A DNA stretch of 64,000 bases from Halopenitus sp041821145 (GTDB lineage Archaea > Halobacteriota > Halobacteria > Halobacteriales > Haloferacaceae). Numbering within the stretch: position 1 is the stretch's first letter; each line of letters opens with the position of its first letter. The stretch lies in NCBI RefSeq assembly GCF_041821145.1, contig NZ_JBGUBC010000007.1, positions 62,001 through 126,000 of the forward strand, read 5' to 3'. The notes under the pieces are model-generated. The model saw nothing but the letters and a program-made list of their open reading frames with translations. It ran no database searches and was not told the origin of the DNA. The translations under genes and the position numbers were made by a program. Of this stretch, positions 7,834 to 17,025 are shown piece by piece.

Positions 7834-9618
7834 ATGACGTGGCACCTCTCTCTCGAGAATATTGCAGGCATCCGGCAGGGTGACGCTGATATCGAGCCGG
7901 GCGTCAATGCTGTCCGGGCGAGCAACTGGCAGGGAAAATCAAGTTTCCTTGCGGGCATCAAGACCGCGTTCGGAACTGCGACGCCGCTGACCGAAGGGCA
8001 GTCGACTGGTCGAGTTGTCTTGCAAACGGATGATGAGGAGATTACAGTCGAATTAGAACGGACGAACGGGTCCGTGTCGCGATCCGGACAGCCGTATCTG
8101 GAAGACGAATACGATCGTATCTGTGCGGAGTTGTTCGCGTTCCTCGACGAGGACAACGACATCCGCCAGGCGGTGCGAACCGGTGAGAACCTGGAGACGT
8201 TGCTCACCCGGCCGCTTGATTTCGAGAACATCGACGAGCAGATTGCGGACTTACAGACCGAACGTGAGCAAGTCGAGCGCGAACTCGAACGAGCCGATCA
8301 GGCGGCCGAACGCCTCCCACAACTCCAGCAACGAGTCACAAATCTCGAAGACGATCTCGAGGAGCTGCGTGCTGAACGGGAAGCTATCGATGACGACAGC
8401 GGTGGCGAGAGCGACGCTCGCGACCAGCTGAGTGACCTTCGCGCGGAACGTGACCAGGTAACCACAAAAATCGAGCGTCTGGAGGCGACTGCCGAGCGCG
8501 TTCGGGAGACGTTGGCCGAAAAGCGGACCGAACTGGAGTCGCTTACCGTTCCATCGGATGCTGACGTTGAGGACAAACTCGAGAATCTTCATGCCGACCT
8601 CCGTGACTTTGAGCGCGACAAGGAGCTATTGCAGTCGGTCTACGAAGCCAACAAACGGGTACTCGACGAAGGGCGTGTGGAACTGCTGACCGAGGTCTCG
8701 CACGATATGCTGTCGGATTCGGTGACGTGTTGGCTCTGTGGGAACGACGCGACACGTGACGATATCGAGGCACAGCTGACGGCGCTCGATGACCGGATTG
8801 CAGACCTCCGATCGCAGGCTGCCGAGACCCGTGATCGTGTGGAGAACCTCGAAGCGCGGCGCGATGAGATCAAGCAGGCGCGCCGAAAAGAAACAGACTT
8901 GACCGATCGCATCGGCGACCTGGAATCCCGCCTTGCCGAGACTGAGGAGAGCCTCGAGACAGCGCGCGATCGCCGAGAGGAGCTCGAATCTCGTATTGCT
9001 GACCTCGAAGCAGAAGTCGATTCGACTGAAAACCGGGTTACGGACCTCGAAAGCGAGATCAAATACACCGAAGCAGAGTTGACAGACGCGCGTGAGGAAC
9101 TCGAGGAAACCGAGACCCTCGCAGAGCAACGCGAGATGCTCGAAAAGGAGTACGACTCACTGACTGACGAAATCACGGACCTCCGCACTCGGAAAGAGGA
9201 CGTCAAGCAACGAACGCGCGAGGCGTTTTCGTCAGCACTCGCTGATCTGCTCGAACAGTTCGACACGGGGTTCGAGACGGCCCGTCTCACGAGTACGTTC
9301 GATCTCGTCGTCGCACGCGAGGGGCGCGAAGCCCAGTTGGACGCATTGAGTGAAGGCGAACGAGAGCTTCTTGGCATCGTCGCAGTACTTGCGGGCTATG
9401 AGGCCTTCGAGGTGAGCCAGCGTGTCCCGGTGATGCTTCTCGATGGCCTTGGCGGACTCGCCAGCGATAATCTACAAATCTTGGTTGAATATCTGGCTGC
9501 GCGAACGGAGTACCTCGTCCTCACGGCGTATCCCGAATACGAGGGGTTCGACGGAAACGAACTGTCGCCGTCTGAGTGGCAGGTCGTGTCGCACGAACCG
9601 GACGTCGGTGCAGCGTAG
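7834..9618 (+). CDS. Archaea-specific SMC-related (Sph-like) ATPase
   Basis: A 594-residue Rad50/SMC-type protein. A Walker A-like NWQGKSS is at residues 31-37, followed by long heptad coiled coils at about 130-290 and 310-480. Between them is a Rad50-style zinc hook, CWLC (C299, C302). The ABC signature LSEGERELLG is near 507 and the Walker B VPVMLLDG near 530. It is shorter than true SMC proteins (about 1,150 residues) and lacks a hinge domain, matching the small Sph group. It is translationally close to rdfA, so the two probably act together in morphology or chromosome organisation. Confidence 0.88.
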   Translation: MTWHLSLENIAGIRQGDADIEPGVNAVRASNWQGKSSFLAGIKTAFGTATPLTEGQSTGRVVLQTDDEEITVELERTNGSVSRSGQPYLEDEYDRICAELFAFLDEDNDIRQAVRTGENLETLLTRPLDFENIDEQIADLQTEREQVERELERADQAAERLPQLQQRVTNLEDDLEELRAEREAIDDDSGGESDARDQLSDLRAERDQVTTKIERLEATAERVRETLAEKRTELESLTVPSDADVEDKLENLHADLRDFERDKELLQSVYEANKRVLDEGRVELLTEVSHDMLSDSVTCWLCGNDATRDDIEAQLTALDDRIADLRSQAAETRDRVENLEARRDEIKQARRKETDLTDRIGDLESRLAETEESLETARDRREELESRIADLEAEVDSTENRVTDLESEIKYTEAELTDAREELEETETLAEQREMLEKEYDSLTDEITDLRTRKEDVKQRTREAFSSALADLLEQFDTGFETARLTSTFDLVVAREGREAQLDALSEGERELLGIVAVLAGYEAFEVSQRVPVMLLDGLGGLASDNLQILVEYLAARTEYLVLTAYPEYEGFDGNELSPSEWQVVSHEPDVGAA

Positions 9619-9730
9619 GCGGAACATCGCCTGATCGTTCTTTCGTCGTCCCGATCTCTTGATCTCCAGCCCGTATCGAACCCTTGCACCACATTCATTA
9701 CTGTGGTACGAGGTGACAGCCTCTCGCCAG

Positions 9731-9738
9731 ATTTAAGT
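9731..9738 (+). promoter_or_regulatory. TATA box for the 9764 zinc-finger gene
   Basis: ATTTAAGT lies 26-33 nt upstream of the ATG at 9764. This is the expected distance for a haloarchaeal leaderless transcript. Confidence 0.5.
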
Positions 9739-9763
9739 ACAGAGTTCATCTACGGGGATTGTG

Positions 9764-9982
9764 ATGAGTCGGTTCACCGAACAGCACGAGAAGGGAGTCC
9801 GTGCCTTTACCGAGGGTCTGGAACACAAGCAGAAGACGTGTACCAACTGTGGATTCGAGGATAGTGTTCTTCACAGTGAGTGGAGGGCACACGTCGAGAC
9901 GACGCCGAAGTCCGGCCATATCAAATACAAACTCACATGTCCGGATTGCGACTCGACTGAAATCGTCGAAATCGATATTTGA
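9764..9982 (+). CDS. Small zinc-finger protein
   Basis: A 72-residue protein with two CxxC knuckles, CTNC (near residue 26) and CPDC (near 62), separated by a basic/aromatic stretch. I start at the ATG at 9764; a GTG lies one codon upstream. The TATA-like ATTTAAGT 26 nt ahead favours a leaderless transcript. Its TGA stop directly abuts the stop codon of the convergent TBP gene with no gap, so the two 3' ends must overlap in RNA. Function unknown. Confidence 0.78.
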   Translation: MSRFTEQHEKGVRAFTEGLEHKQKTCTNCGFEDSVLHSEWRAHVETTPKSGHIKYKLTCPDCDSTEIVEIDI

Positions 9983-10549
9983 TTACCTCTGTTCAAGCAG
10001 GTCGAGATTTTTGAGCCGAGACTGAACTGTGCCGAGCGCTGTCTCGGCGTCTTCAACTGTCTGTGCACCCGTAATTACCAGTTTGCCACTCCCAAAGAGC
10101 AGGACGACGACAGGCGGGTCGTCGAGTCGGTAGACGAGTCCAGGGAACTGTTCTGGTTCGTACTCGATGTTCGCGAGGCCGAGACCAATTGCGATTGCAT
10201 TGAGATTCAGTCGTTCGTCGAGATCGCCACTGGTCACCATGTTCTCGATGGTGATCTCCGGGTCCTCGTCGACGTGGATCCCGAGATGACGCAATTCTTG
10301 AAAGAAGATCTCGAGTGCGTCCTCAACAGCGGTCACACTTTGGGCCCCGGTACAGACGACTTTTCCCGACCGGAAGATGAGTGCCGCAGCCTGCGGGTTC
10401 TGTGTTCGATAGACCAAACCTGGGAAGTGGTCGGGTGCATAATCGGTTGACGGGAGGTCGTCGGCGAGTGTTTCGAGGTCGAGTTCTTGGCCGATACTGG
10501 TCGATGCTACAACGTTCTCAACCGCAAGTGTATCTGATAGACTGCTCAT
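9983..10549 (-). CDS. tbp: TATA-box binding protein (additional copy)
   Basis: A 188-residue TBP with both saddle repeats. Each carries the FPGLVYR motif and the SGK(V/L)V-x-TGA motif: repeat 1 at about residues 8-90, repeat 2 at about 100-182. The acidic haloarchaeal tail is short (LDLLEQR). TBP binds the TATA box and recruits TFB and RNA polymerase. Haloarchaea encode several TBPs, and the plasmid-borne ones can partner selectively with particular TFBs; a TFB gene is at 40282 in this window. An AT-rich TATTTTAT about 35 nt upstream of the ATG is a plausible core promoter. Confidence 0.93.
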   Translation of the reverse strand: MSSLSDTLAVENVVASTSIGQELDLETLADDLPSTDYAPDHFPGLVYRTQNPQAAALIFRSGKVVCTGAQSVTAVEDALEIFFQELRHLGIHVDEDPEITIENMVTSGDLDERLNLNAIAIGLGLANIEYEPEQFPGLVYRLDDPPVVVLLFGSGKLVITGAQTVEDAETALGTVQSRLKNLDLLEQR

Positions 10550-10686
10550 CTCTCTGCTCGAATGTTTCCACGAATGATAAAATACTGGTCGATATCCATC
10601 TGGCGGAGCTATCGGTCTTCCATGAGGGTTGCGATGAGCTCAATTCCTAAGATGGCCACTTGATACTATCAATCGGCTACGATCGC

Positions 10687-10914
10687 TCAGTCTGTGAGCG
10701 GGAGGAAGATACCGAAGCCGAAGACAGAGAAGAATCCAACTGCAATCCCGATCACCATTGAATCGAATAGGACTGTTCGTTCCCATCCGGGGAGTGCCCC
10801 TGCGAGACTTGGACCAGCAGCAGCTCCGAGAGCACCGAGAAGAAAGAGCCCTAGCCCCAGCAAGAACCCACGTTTGGCGTACTTTGCATAGTCGAGTCTC
10901 ATATTGTGGCCCAT
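10687..10914 (-). CDS. Small two-helix membrane protein
   Basis: This is 75 residues from the ATG of MGHNMRLD at 10912-10914; a second ATG lies four codons in. The N-terminus is basic and tyrosine-rich (LDYAKYAKRG). Two hydrophobic helices follow at about residues 18-40 and 51-70. Similar small proteins are common in haloarchaea, but I know no function. It lies downstream of the ABC-2 permease on the same strand with a gap of about 90 bp. Confidence 0.6.
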   Translation of the reverse strand: MGHNMRLDYAKYAKRGFLLGLGLFLLGALGAAAGPSLAGALPGWERTVLFDSMVIGIAVGFFSVFGFGIFLPLTD

Positions 10915-11006
10915 AGTCACTCGTGGTCTATGCTCGATAATATCTGTTTCGACCCCAGCCGATCGATTATCACGGAGATATCGAGCGAAGGTGCGTGCCG
11001 TACGTC

Positions 11007-11753
11007 CTACTCTGTTTGGGGGACGGCATAGGCACCGAGACCGAAGAATACAACTGCTAACACTGCCAGGACGACTAACTCGCTTCCTGCTGACTGGTGC
11101 AGATAGGTTGCGTTTCGAACGCCGCGAGCGAAGTACGTGAGCGGTGAGAGACCGATAGCCGGTCGGAACCATACCGGGAGCATATCCGGGGTAATGAACG
11201 TCTCGGACAGGAACACGAGCGGGAGGGCAACTGCGTTGCTCGCGGCGATAACTCCATCCTGTGAGTCAGCGACCCGGCCTAACAGTGCCCCAATCCCACA
11301 GAACACCACGACAGCCAGTACGATGAACGGGAGTAGGAACGGGGAGAGACTGAAACTTCCTCCAGTCAGAAGCTCAAGTACACCCAGCACGATTACGCTG
11401 GCGAGCAGGATGATCCCGACGTTTACCAGCGTGTGTGCTGCCAGCCATTCGCCCCGATTGAGAGGTGTCGTCGCCAGCTTCTCGAATCGATTCCCCTCTC
11501 GATACCGGGCGATAGAACTCCCGATTCGGGAGAGGGGAGTAAACAGCACAATGATTGCGAGATAGCCTGGGACGTAAAATCCAGTCGGATGTCCGAAGAG
11601 GCCGCCGCCGGTGGGATTCGTCTGGACGACAGCTCCGAAGATCCCGACGAGGATGAGCGGGAAGCCGAACGTGAAGAAGACCGCCGTCCGCCGCCGGAGG
11701 AACGACCGCCAAGCCGTCCCAGCCTCGGCACCGACACGCGTGATCCAGGTCAT
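11007..11753 (-). CDS. ABC-2 type transporter permease
   Basis: A 248-residue permease with about six helices and an N-terminal amphipathic region followed by RRRTAVFFTFGFP. The ABC-2 landmarks NRGEWLAAH and FRPAIGLSPLTYFARGVR are visible. It overlaps the ATPase gene (3' end 11750) by 4 bp, so the two form an exporter operon. Such systems export drugs, lipids or polysaccharide; the substrate is not indicated. Confidence 0.88.
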   Translation of the reverse strand: MTWITRVGAEAGTAWRSFLRRRTAVFFTFGFPLILVGIFGAVVQTNPTGGGLFGHPTGFYVPGYLAIIVLFTPLSRIGSSIARYREGNRFEKLATTPLNRGEWLAAHTLVNVGIILLASVIVLGVLELLTGGSFSLSPFLLPFIVLAVVVFCGIGALLGRVADSQDGVIAASNAVALPLVFLSETFITPDMLPVWFRPAIGLSPLTYFARGVRNATYLHQSAGSELVVLAVLAVVFFGLGAYAVPQTE

Positions 11754-12688
11754 TGTGATTCCCCCACGGGATTCACAGCAGGTTCTGATGGTTGTTGTTC
11801 GTTGATCGTTTCGGTGGTGAGGTGCAAATAGACGTCTTCAAGCGACGGCTCGGTCCAAGTAAGCGTCTCGTAGTCGATTCCCTGTGCTTCCAGCCGACTG
11901 ACTATCTCTCCGATCTCCGCCGGTGCAACGTCTGGTATTCGCAGTCCCGTTTCGGTTGTCTCGACGTCGACACCGAGCGACTCGATCCCGTGTAGAGACT
12001 GCTCTGTTTCGATGCGGAGGTGTGTTCCGCCGCCATATCGCTCGATGAGGGCAGTCGGCCGGCCGACTTCGACAAGTGAACCAGAATCGAGTAGAGCTAC
12101 TTGATCCGCTAGCTGTTCGGCTTCTTCCATGTAATGGGTCGTGAGGAAGACTGTCGTTCCGTCGTCTGCAAGGTCGGTGATGAGCGACCAGAGTGCTTGC
12201 CGCCCAGCTGGATCGATCCCTGTCGTCGGTTCGTCGAGAAAGAGGAGATCGGGATCGTTGATCAGAGCGATGCCGACACAGACGCGCCGTTGCTGACCAC
12301 CGGACAGGTTCGTATACCACGTTTCGTCGGCTGTTTCCAGCCCAACATCGGTAAGTACGTCGTCGACGGGTCGGGGATCGTCATAGAGCCCTGCATAATA
12401 GCCCAGCAACTCACGTGCTGACAACCGCTCCGGTGGTGTAAACGATTGAGGGAGGAGTCCAATCCGTCCTTTTTTGACTTGATTCGGTGACTGCCCTAAC
12501 ACAGTAACCGATCCCGCGTCTGGCATCGTGGTCCCGGTGAGTGTGCGGACGAGCGTCGTTTTTCCGGCCCCATTCGGCCCTACGAGTGCAAAAACGTCCC
12601 CGCTATCGACTGACAGTGAGACGTCTTTGAGCGCGATGGTATCGCCGTATCGCTTGGAGATACCCTCGGCAGTAACTGCCGCGGTCAT
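11750..12688 (-). CDS. ABC transporter ATP-binding protein
   Basis: A 312-residue ATPase of the ABC-2 exporter class. Walker A is GPNGAGKTT (about residues 37-45), the Q-loop is LLPQ, the signature is LSGGQQRR, Walker B is LLFLDEPT and the switch His is in TTHYMEEAE. The last 80 residues form the DUF4162-like C-terminal domain (TWTEPSLEDVYLHLT). Longer upstream ATG/GTG frames exist, but homologues begin at MTAAVTAEGISKRYG. An inverted repeat at 12804-12830 lies 116 bp ahead and may regulate the operon. Confidence 0.9.
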   Translation of the reverse strand: MTAAVTAEGISKRYGDTIALKDVSLSVDSGDVFALVGPNGAGKTTLVRTLTGTTMPDAGSVTVLGQSPNQVKKGRIGLLPQSFTPPERLSARELLGYYAGLYDDPRPVDDVLTDVGLETADETWYTNLSGGQQRRVCVGIALINDPDLLFLDEPTTGIDPAGRQALWSLITDLADDGTTVFLTTHYMEEAEQLADQVALLDSGSLVEVGRPTALIERYGGGTHLRIETEQSLHGIESLGVDVETTETGLRIPDVAPAEIGEIVSRLEAQGIDYETLTWTEPSLEDVYLHLTTETINEQQPSEPAVNPVGESQ

Positions 12689-12991
12689 ACTGGAGAATTG
12701 GAACGACTTGAGGTAAGCCATTCGATTTTGGCATGAACTGCAGTCCAAACAGCCGACATTTCTATTCCTCGGACAACAGAACTCGGAACGGCACCGTGGG
12801 ACATCTAACAATCACTTAGCGATTGTTAGACGAATCGCCAGTGGAGATGTGAACACGAGCCCTACCGACTCCGGGGTCTACTCTTGTCACCAACGGCTGT
12901 ACTTCGCCCCGGGATCGACGACGTCTGGAAATAAGGGCAGTAGCCGAACAGAAGGGTTGATAACTGTCTAGTTCAATCCCCAGATAATGGC
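12689..12991. other. Divergent intergenic region with palindrome
   Basis: This 303-bp gap separates the minus-strand ABC ATPase and the plus-strand EMC3-like gene, so it must hold both promoters. The only strong structure is the palindrome at 12804-12830. I see no gene in it. Confidence 0.5.
12804..12830. repeat. CTAAGTGRTTGT palindrome, copy 1
   Basis: The perfect 10-bp arms TCTAACAATC and GATTGTTAGA flank a 7-bp spacer. On the minus strand the spacer and right arm read CTAAGTGATTGT, matching four other sites in this window (13884, 18693, 25800, 43309). This copy sits in the promoter region of the ABC exporter operon. Confidence 0.7.
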
Positions 12992-13885
12992 ATGCCAGCA
13001 GAGCAGTTAGAGTCGTTTCTCGATAACCCCGCGATGCGTGAGGCTGTGTCAGTCGCGTTCGAACGGAGTGACGGGGGTAACGAGGAACTCCAGTGGGCCG
13101 ACGTTAAGGACGCGCTGTCGAGTGGCCAGTGGGGACGCTTGATCGAAACCGGCGTTCTCGTAAGTGGAGGTGCCGGATTTACCTTTGCAAACCCGGACCG
13201 CGTCGAGCAGACACTTGAGGAACACGGTCATCTCTCGAATATGTCTGACGATGGCGATATGATCGAATCTGAGTCGTGGGCCTGGTACGACAAAGCGGCC
13301 GGTGTGGCGGCACTCGCGCTCTTTGCCGGATATTGGAATACGGGGATACGGGATTTCATCGCATCCTTCGATAACATCGTCCTCGCGCCAATCACCAATG
13401 CTCTCCCGTTCTACGCGGTCATCATCATCCTCGCGATCGTCACCGGTCTCTATTCTACCGTCCTGCAGTCTCGGCTTATGGACCACGAAAAAATGCAGGC
13501 GTATCAGGAGAGGATGAACGACCTGAAAGAGCGCAAAGAGGCAGCCAAAGAACGAGGCGACGACGAAGCGCTCGAACGGATTCAGGAGGAGCAGATGGAA
13601 GCAGCTGGCGATCAACTGGGAATGTTCAAACTGCAGTTTCGTCCAACGGTCTGGATTATGCTCATAACCATCCCCGTGTTCCTCTGGCTTCGCTGGAAGG
13701 TACGTGGTGGTCACCTCGGTGGAGATGAGGCAGGGATGATTGTTCCATTGGCCGGTGCTGTCTCGTGGCAAGACCCTCTGTTAGGCCCGATGCCCACGTG
13801 GATTGTCTGGTATTTCCTTTGTTCGATGGCATCGCGGCAGATTATCCAGAAGACGCTCAATATCCAGACGTCCTCCACATCTTGA
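12992..13885 (+). CDS. DUF106/EMC3-like membrane insertase (Oxa1 superfamily)
   Basis: A 297-residue protein. The N-terminal 100 residues are soluble (ELQWADVKDALSSGQWGRLI). A helix at about 128-160, a coiled coil (MQAYQERMNDLKERKEAA, about 170-195) and a helical pair with the motif FRPTVWIMLITIPVFLWLRW follow. This matches archaeal DUF106, homologous to eukaryotic EMC3/TMCO1 and bacterial YidC, which inserts membrane proteins. On haloarchaeal chromosomes it lies beside the secY-adk cluster. Here it is about 1.6 kb from a second SecY, which suggests an accessory insertion set. The palindrome at 13884 overlaps its stop codon. Confidence 0.85.
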   Translation: MPAEQLESFLDNPAMREAVSVAFERSDGGNEELQWADVKDALSSGQWGRLIETGVLVSGGAGFTFANPDRVEQTLEEHGHLSNMSDDGDMIESESWAWYDKAAGVAALALFAGYWNTGIRDFIASFDNIVLAPITNALPFYAVIIILAIVTGLYSTVLQSRLMDHEKMQAYQERMNDLKERKEAAKERGDDEALERIQEEQMEAAGDQLGMFKLQFRPTVWIMLITIPVFLWLRWKVRGGHLGGDEAGMIVPLAGAVSWQDPLLGPMPTWIVWYFLCSMASRQIIQKTLNIQTSSTS

Positions 13886-13906
13886 CAACGACTAAGTGGT
13901 TGTTTC
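13884..13906. repeat. CTAAGTGRTTGT palindrome, copy 2
   Basis: GACAACGACTAAGTGGTTGT begins inside the stop codon of the EMC3-like gene. The imperfect arms ACAAC and GTTGT flank the conserved CTAAGTG core. Confidence 0.7.
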
Positions 13907-14001
13907 CTATGGAAGTCCTCCGTATCTTGTCTTCACCGCTATTTGAGCAAACTGTTCACCACAGGCTGTGAACACATTGGTTTTCGATATCGTAGGCTTT
14001 C

Positions 14002-14316
14002 TCACTCGATGAGCACTTTCTGGCCGCTCATCTCGCCGCTGAGTCGTTCGTTCTCCCACATACGCCGCTCTTGAAGCGTTTGCCGGGCCTGAGAGGTTAA
14101 TGTATAGCTGTTCGTTCGATCGTCAATGTTCCCTTTGTTGATCAGGCCTTCTTCAACAAGGGTGTCGAGATTTGGATACAATCGGCCGTGGTTCACTTCT
14201 GACTCGTAGTACGCATCCAGCACCTCCTTGATTGCAAGTCCATATGGCTCGTCCAGCCCGGTAATTACGTACAAAATATCGCGCTGGAAGGCTGTCAGTC
14301 CGTTCATCAACTTCAA
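14002..14316 (-). CDS. PadR family transcriptional regulator
   Basis: A 104-residue winged-helix protein: GLTAFQRDILYVITGL, then PYGLAIKEVLDAYYES-EVNHGRLYPNLDTLVEEGLI, the classic PadR recognition and wing region at about residues 5-66. Haloarchaeal PadR proteins are usually dimeric repressors of neighbouring membrane or stress genes. It is divergent from the 14591 membrane-protein gene. An inverted repeat AATCTGTA-N12-TACAGATT lies just upstream, at 14353-14380, and is a reasonable operator. An alternative ATG lies three codons downstream. Confidence 0.87.
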   Translation of the reverse strand: MKLMNGLTAFQRDILYVITGLDEPYGLAIKEVLDAYYESEVNHGRLYPNLDTLVEEGLINKGNIDDRTNSYTLTSQARQTLQERRMWENERLSGEMSGQKVLIE

Positions 14317-14352
14317 CTGTTGGCTGTAGTGAGGTAATCATTACGACATCGC

Positions 14353-14380
14353 AATCTGTATCACGCTGGAACTACAGATT
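14353..14380. promoter_or_regulatory. Inverted repeat in the padR divergent promoter region
   Basis: The perfect 8-bp arms AATCTGTA and TACAGATT flank a 12-bp spacer, about 40 bp upstream of padR and 210 bp upstream of the divergent gene. This is a candidate PadR operator, assigned by position only. Confidence 0.4.
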
Positions 14381-14590
14381 ACAACTGGCATGCTTGAGAA
14401 TAGCGTGCCCTCCCCGATGACAGTCAGAGGCACCCCCCGTTCCCGAATCCCCCCTCTCTGTAGTCGGCCCATTACTGACCTCCGATGTCATCGGGGACAT
14501 ATTTCCGGCTTCGTGACAATCCCGTATCCTTTGGTTTCCAGTGTACCTTCAAACAGAACGCATAACTCGGACTAGTCAGTTGGCTCCGAT

Positions 14591-15277
14591 ATGCGCGCTG
14601 TCAGCGATCGCTTTGAGTCACCGTTCTCGGGTACTGCTTTCGCACTGGGGGCGATTCTATTCATCGCGGGTACTCTTGGGATCATCCTCGACGTTGTCCC
14701 TGGGGGTCCTGTGTCTGGCTGGGGGATGCAGATCGATCTAGACCTCGAACTCCTGGGAATCGTCGCTATAACTGGGGCTGTCCTCGGTGATCATATTCAG
14801 CACCCGCCGTCTCCGTTACCAGACACCCATCGCAATAGTGACTGCCACTGGGACGTGTATATCTCACGACCGCTGCTCGAGACACTTCTCCAATTTGCCC
14901 GGCGCTCGGAGCCGGAGTCACTTTCTATTGGGCTCGCAACGACCCCTGCCGGACAACTCAGCGATGCTGAGGGGCTTTCTGATACGACACCAGTCTTCAC
15001 GGATCTGTATTTGCCAGAACAGCCGAATTCAGTCAGCTCCGTCTTTGGTATGGATCTCCACACGCCGGCGGGACGAACGCATGGCCGGTTCGTAACCCAC
15101 CCGTTCTCCGAGCTTCGGTTGACAAAACGCGACGACCTACACGCGGTCGTCTTCGTTGCCGTTCCCCCCTGGGATGAGACCACTATCGCAGCGTTCGATC
15201 GGGCTGGTCGTCGACATTCGATTCGAGTAGTTGAAGGAACACCACCAGATGAGTCGCTCCCATCGCTGAATCAATAG
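14591..15277 (+). CDS. Hypothetical two-helix membrane protein
   Basis: A 228-residue protein with two hydrophobic helices at about residues 14-38 and 54-68. A roughly 150-residue soluble domain with mixed alpha/beta character follows. I do not recognise the domain. It lies between an EMC3-like gene and a SecY paralogue on the same strand and could be part of the same membrane-insertion locus; that is only a neighbourhood inference. The divergent padR gene may regulate it. Confidence 0.65.
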   Translation: MRAVSDRFESPFSGTAFALGAILFIAGTLGIILDVVPGGPVSGWGMQIDLDLELLGIVAITGAVLGDHIQHPPSPLPDTHRNSDCHWDVYISRPLLETLLQFARRSEPESLSIGLATTPAGQLSDAEGLSDTTPVFTDLYLPEQPNSVSSVFGMDLHTPAGRTHGRFVTHPFSELRLTKRDDLHAVVFVAVPPWDETTIAAFDRAGRRHSIRVVEGTPPDESLPSLNQ

Positions 15278-15491
15278 TATTTTTGCCCCCTACCATCCAA
15301 GGTGAGTTTGAACATCACTCGGCCGTGCCAGCCACAGTAACGCGGAGCGAATAGCTCTGTCTCTGTGTTTCCGTGGGTGGCACGTCGCGAGTGACGACAC
15401 TATCAACGACTATGAGCGCACATATCACTGGCAGTGGTTGTCTCCAAGACGTGTATCGGCGTGTATCAAACCCATCTTGTGAGTTGATTCC

Positions 15492-16961
15492 ATGAGCTGG
15501 AAAGAAACAGCTGCACCGGTCCTCACCCGGATGCCGTCTGTTCGGCGACCCGAGAAACACGTTCCATTCCGCCGCAAACTCGCGTGGACAGCCGGAACGC
15601 TCGTCTTGTATTTCTTCCTCTCTAACGTCATACTCTTCGGTGCAAACCAAGGGAGCGACGTCTTCGGGCAGTTCCGGTCGATTTTGGCGGGTGGGCAAGG
15701 TACTATCCTCCAGCTCGGGATCGGACCGATCGTGACCGCGAGTATCGTCTTGCAATTACTCGGTGGGGCCAACCTACTAGGGCTTGACACAGACGATCCA
15801 CGCGATCAGGCGCTCTACCAGGGCCTACAGAAGTTCCTCGTCTTGGTTATGATCTGTCTCACCGGGCTTCCGATGGTGTTCGCCGGTGGGTTCCTCCCGG
15901 CAGATCCGCAACTCGCCCAAGCTCTCGGTGTCCCGCTGAGCGTCATCAAGTGGTTGATTTTCTTCCAGATCGCCGTCGGCGGCGTCCTCATTCTGTTCAT
16001 GGATGAGGTCATCAGCAAGTGGGGAGTCGGGAGTGGCGTCGGCCTCTTCATCGTTGCTGGCGTGAGCCAGAAACTCGTCGGTGGACTGATTGCTATCCCC
16101 GGCGTCGCAGGACAGCAAACCGGGATTCTGACCGCGTGGATCGAGATTCTGCTGGGTGATCTTCCAGTTGGTTCTCCGTTTACGGCAGCAGGTATGCAGA
16201 CGCTGGTGTTCGGAGTTGGGAACCTCCTTCCACTATTTACGACGCTACTGATCTTTGGCATCGTGGTCTATGCCGAGAGCGTCCGCGTTGAAATTCCGCT
16301 TTCCCATGCTCGAGTCAAAGGTGCTCGTGGAAAGTTCCCAGTAAAACTCATCTATGCGAGCGTCTTGCCGATGATCTTCGTTCGAGCGATCCAGTCTAAT
16401 ATCCAGTTTCTCGGCCGGATCCTGTCCAGCCAATTAGGTGATGGCCTACCCGAGTGGCTCGGCGTCTACAATTCCAACGGCCAACCCGTCGACGGCCTCT
16501 TCTACTATCTCAACCCGATTCACAGCCCCCGGCAGTGGATGTGGTGGTCCGCTGGTGCCGGTGCTCATCACCCATGGCAAATCATGCTCCGAGTGTTCAT
16601 TGACCTCGTGTTCATGCTTGCTGGCGGTGCGATTTTCTCGATCTTCTGGGTCGAAACCGCCGATATGGGGCCCGAAGCGACCGCGCAACAGATTCTGAAT
16701 TCCGGGATGCAGATTCCCGGCTTCCGACAGAATCCTCAGGTGATGGAGAAGGTTCTCGAACGGTATATTCCCCAGTTAGCTGTCCTTGGTGGCGTTTTGG
16801 TTGGTTTGCTGGCTGTTCTCGCCAACATGCTCGGGACCATTGGAGGTGTCTCCGGGACCTCGCTGCTACTCACCGTGAGTATCACGTACAAGCTATACGA
16901 AGAGATCGCTGAGGAACAGCTCATGGAGATGCATCCGATGATGCGCCAGCTCTTTGGCTAA
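15492..16961 (+). CDS. secY: SecY-type protein translocase subunit (second copy)
   Basis: A 489-residue protein with the ten-helix SecY/Sec61-alpha pattern. The plug region is QLGIGPIVTASIVLQLLGG (about residues 75-93), and KWGVGSGVGLFIVAGVSQ, RVEIPLSHARVKGARGKFPVK and the C-terminal helix 10 are also present. The length is that of haloarchaeal chromosomal SecY. The usual secY lies in a ribosomal-protein operon. No such genes are here, so this should be a paralogue, either a back-up or a substrate-specific translocon. It shares the locus with the EMC3-like gene at 12992. SecE and SecG partners are not seen nearby. Confidence 0.92.
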   Translation: MSWKETAAPVLTRMPSVRRPEKHVPFRRKLAWTAGTLVLYFFLSNVILFGANQGSDVFGQFRSILAGGQGTILQLGIGPIVTASIVLQLLGGANLLGLDTDDPRDQALYQGLQKFLVLVMICLTGLPMVFAGGFLPADPQLAQALGVPLSVIKWLIFFQIAVGGVLILFMDEVISKWGVGSGVGLFIVAGVSQKLVGGLIAIPGVAGQQTGILTAWIEILLGDLPVGSPFTAAGMQTLVFGVGNLLPLFTTLLIFGIVVYAESVRVEIPLSHARVKGARGKFPVKLIYASVLPMIFVRAIQSNIQFLGRILSSQLGDGLPEWLGVYNSNGQPVDGLFYYLNPIHSPRQWMWWSAGAGAHHPWQIMLRVFIDLVFMLAGGAIFSIFWVETADMGPEATAQQILNSGMQIPGFRQNPQVMEKVLERYIPQLAVLGGVLVGLLAVLANMLGTIGGVSGTSLLLTVSITYKLYEEIAEEQLMEMHPMMRQLFG

Positions 16962-17025
16962 GCGTGAGCGGGACACGCTGAAAACCTCCTATCGGAGATG
17001 AGTTGGATGAGAATGAGTTAACATC

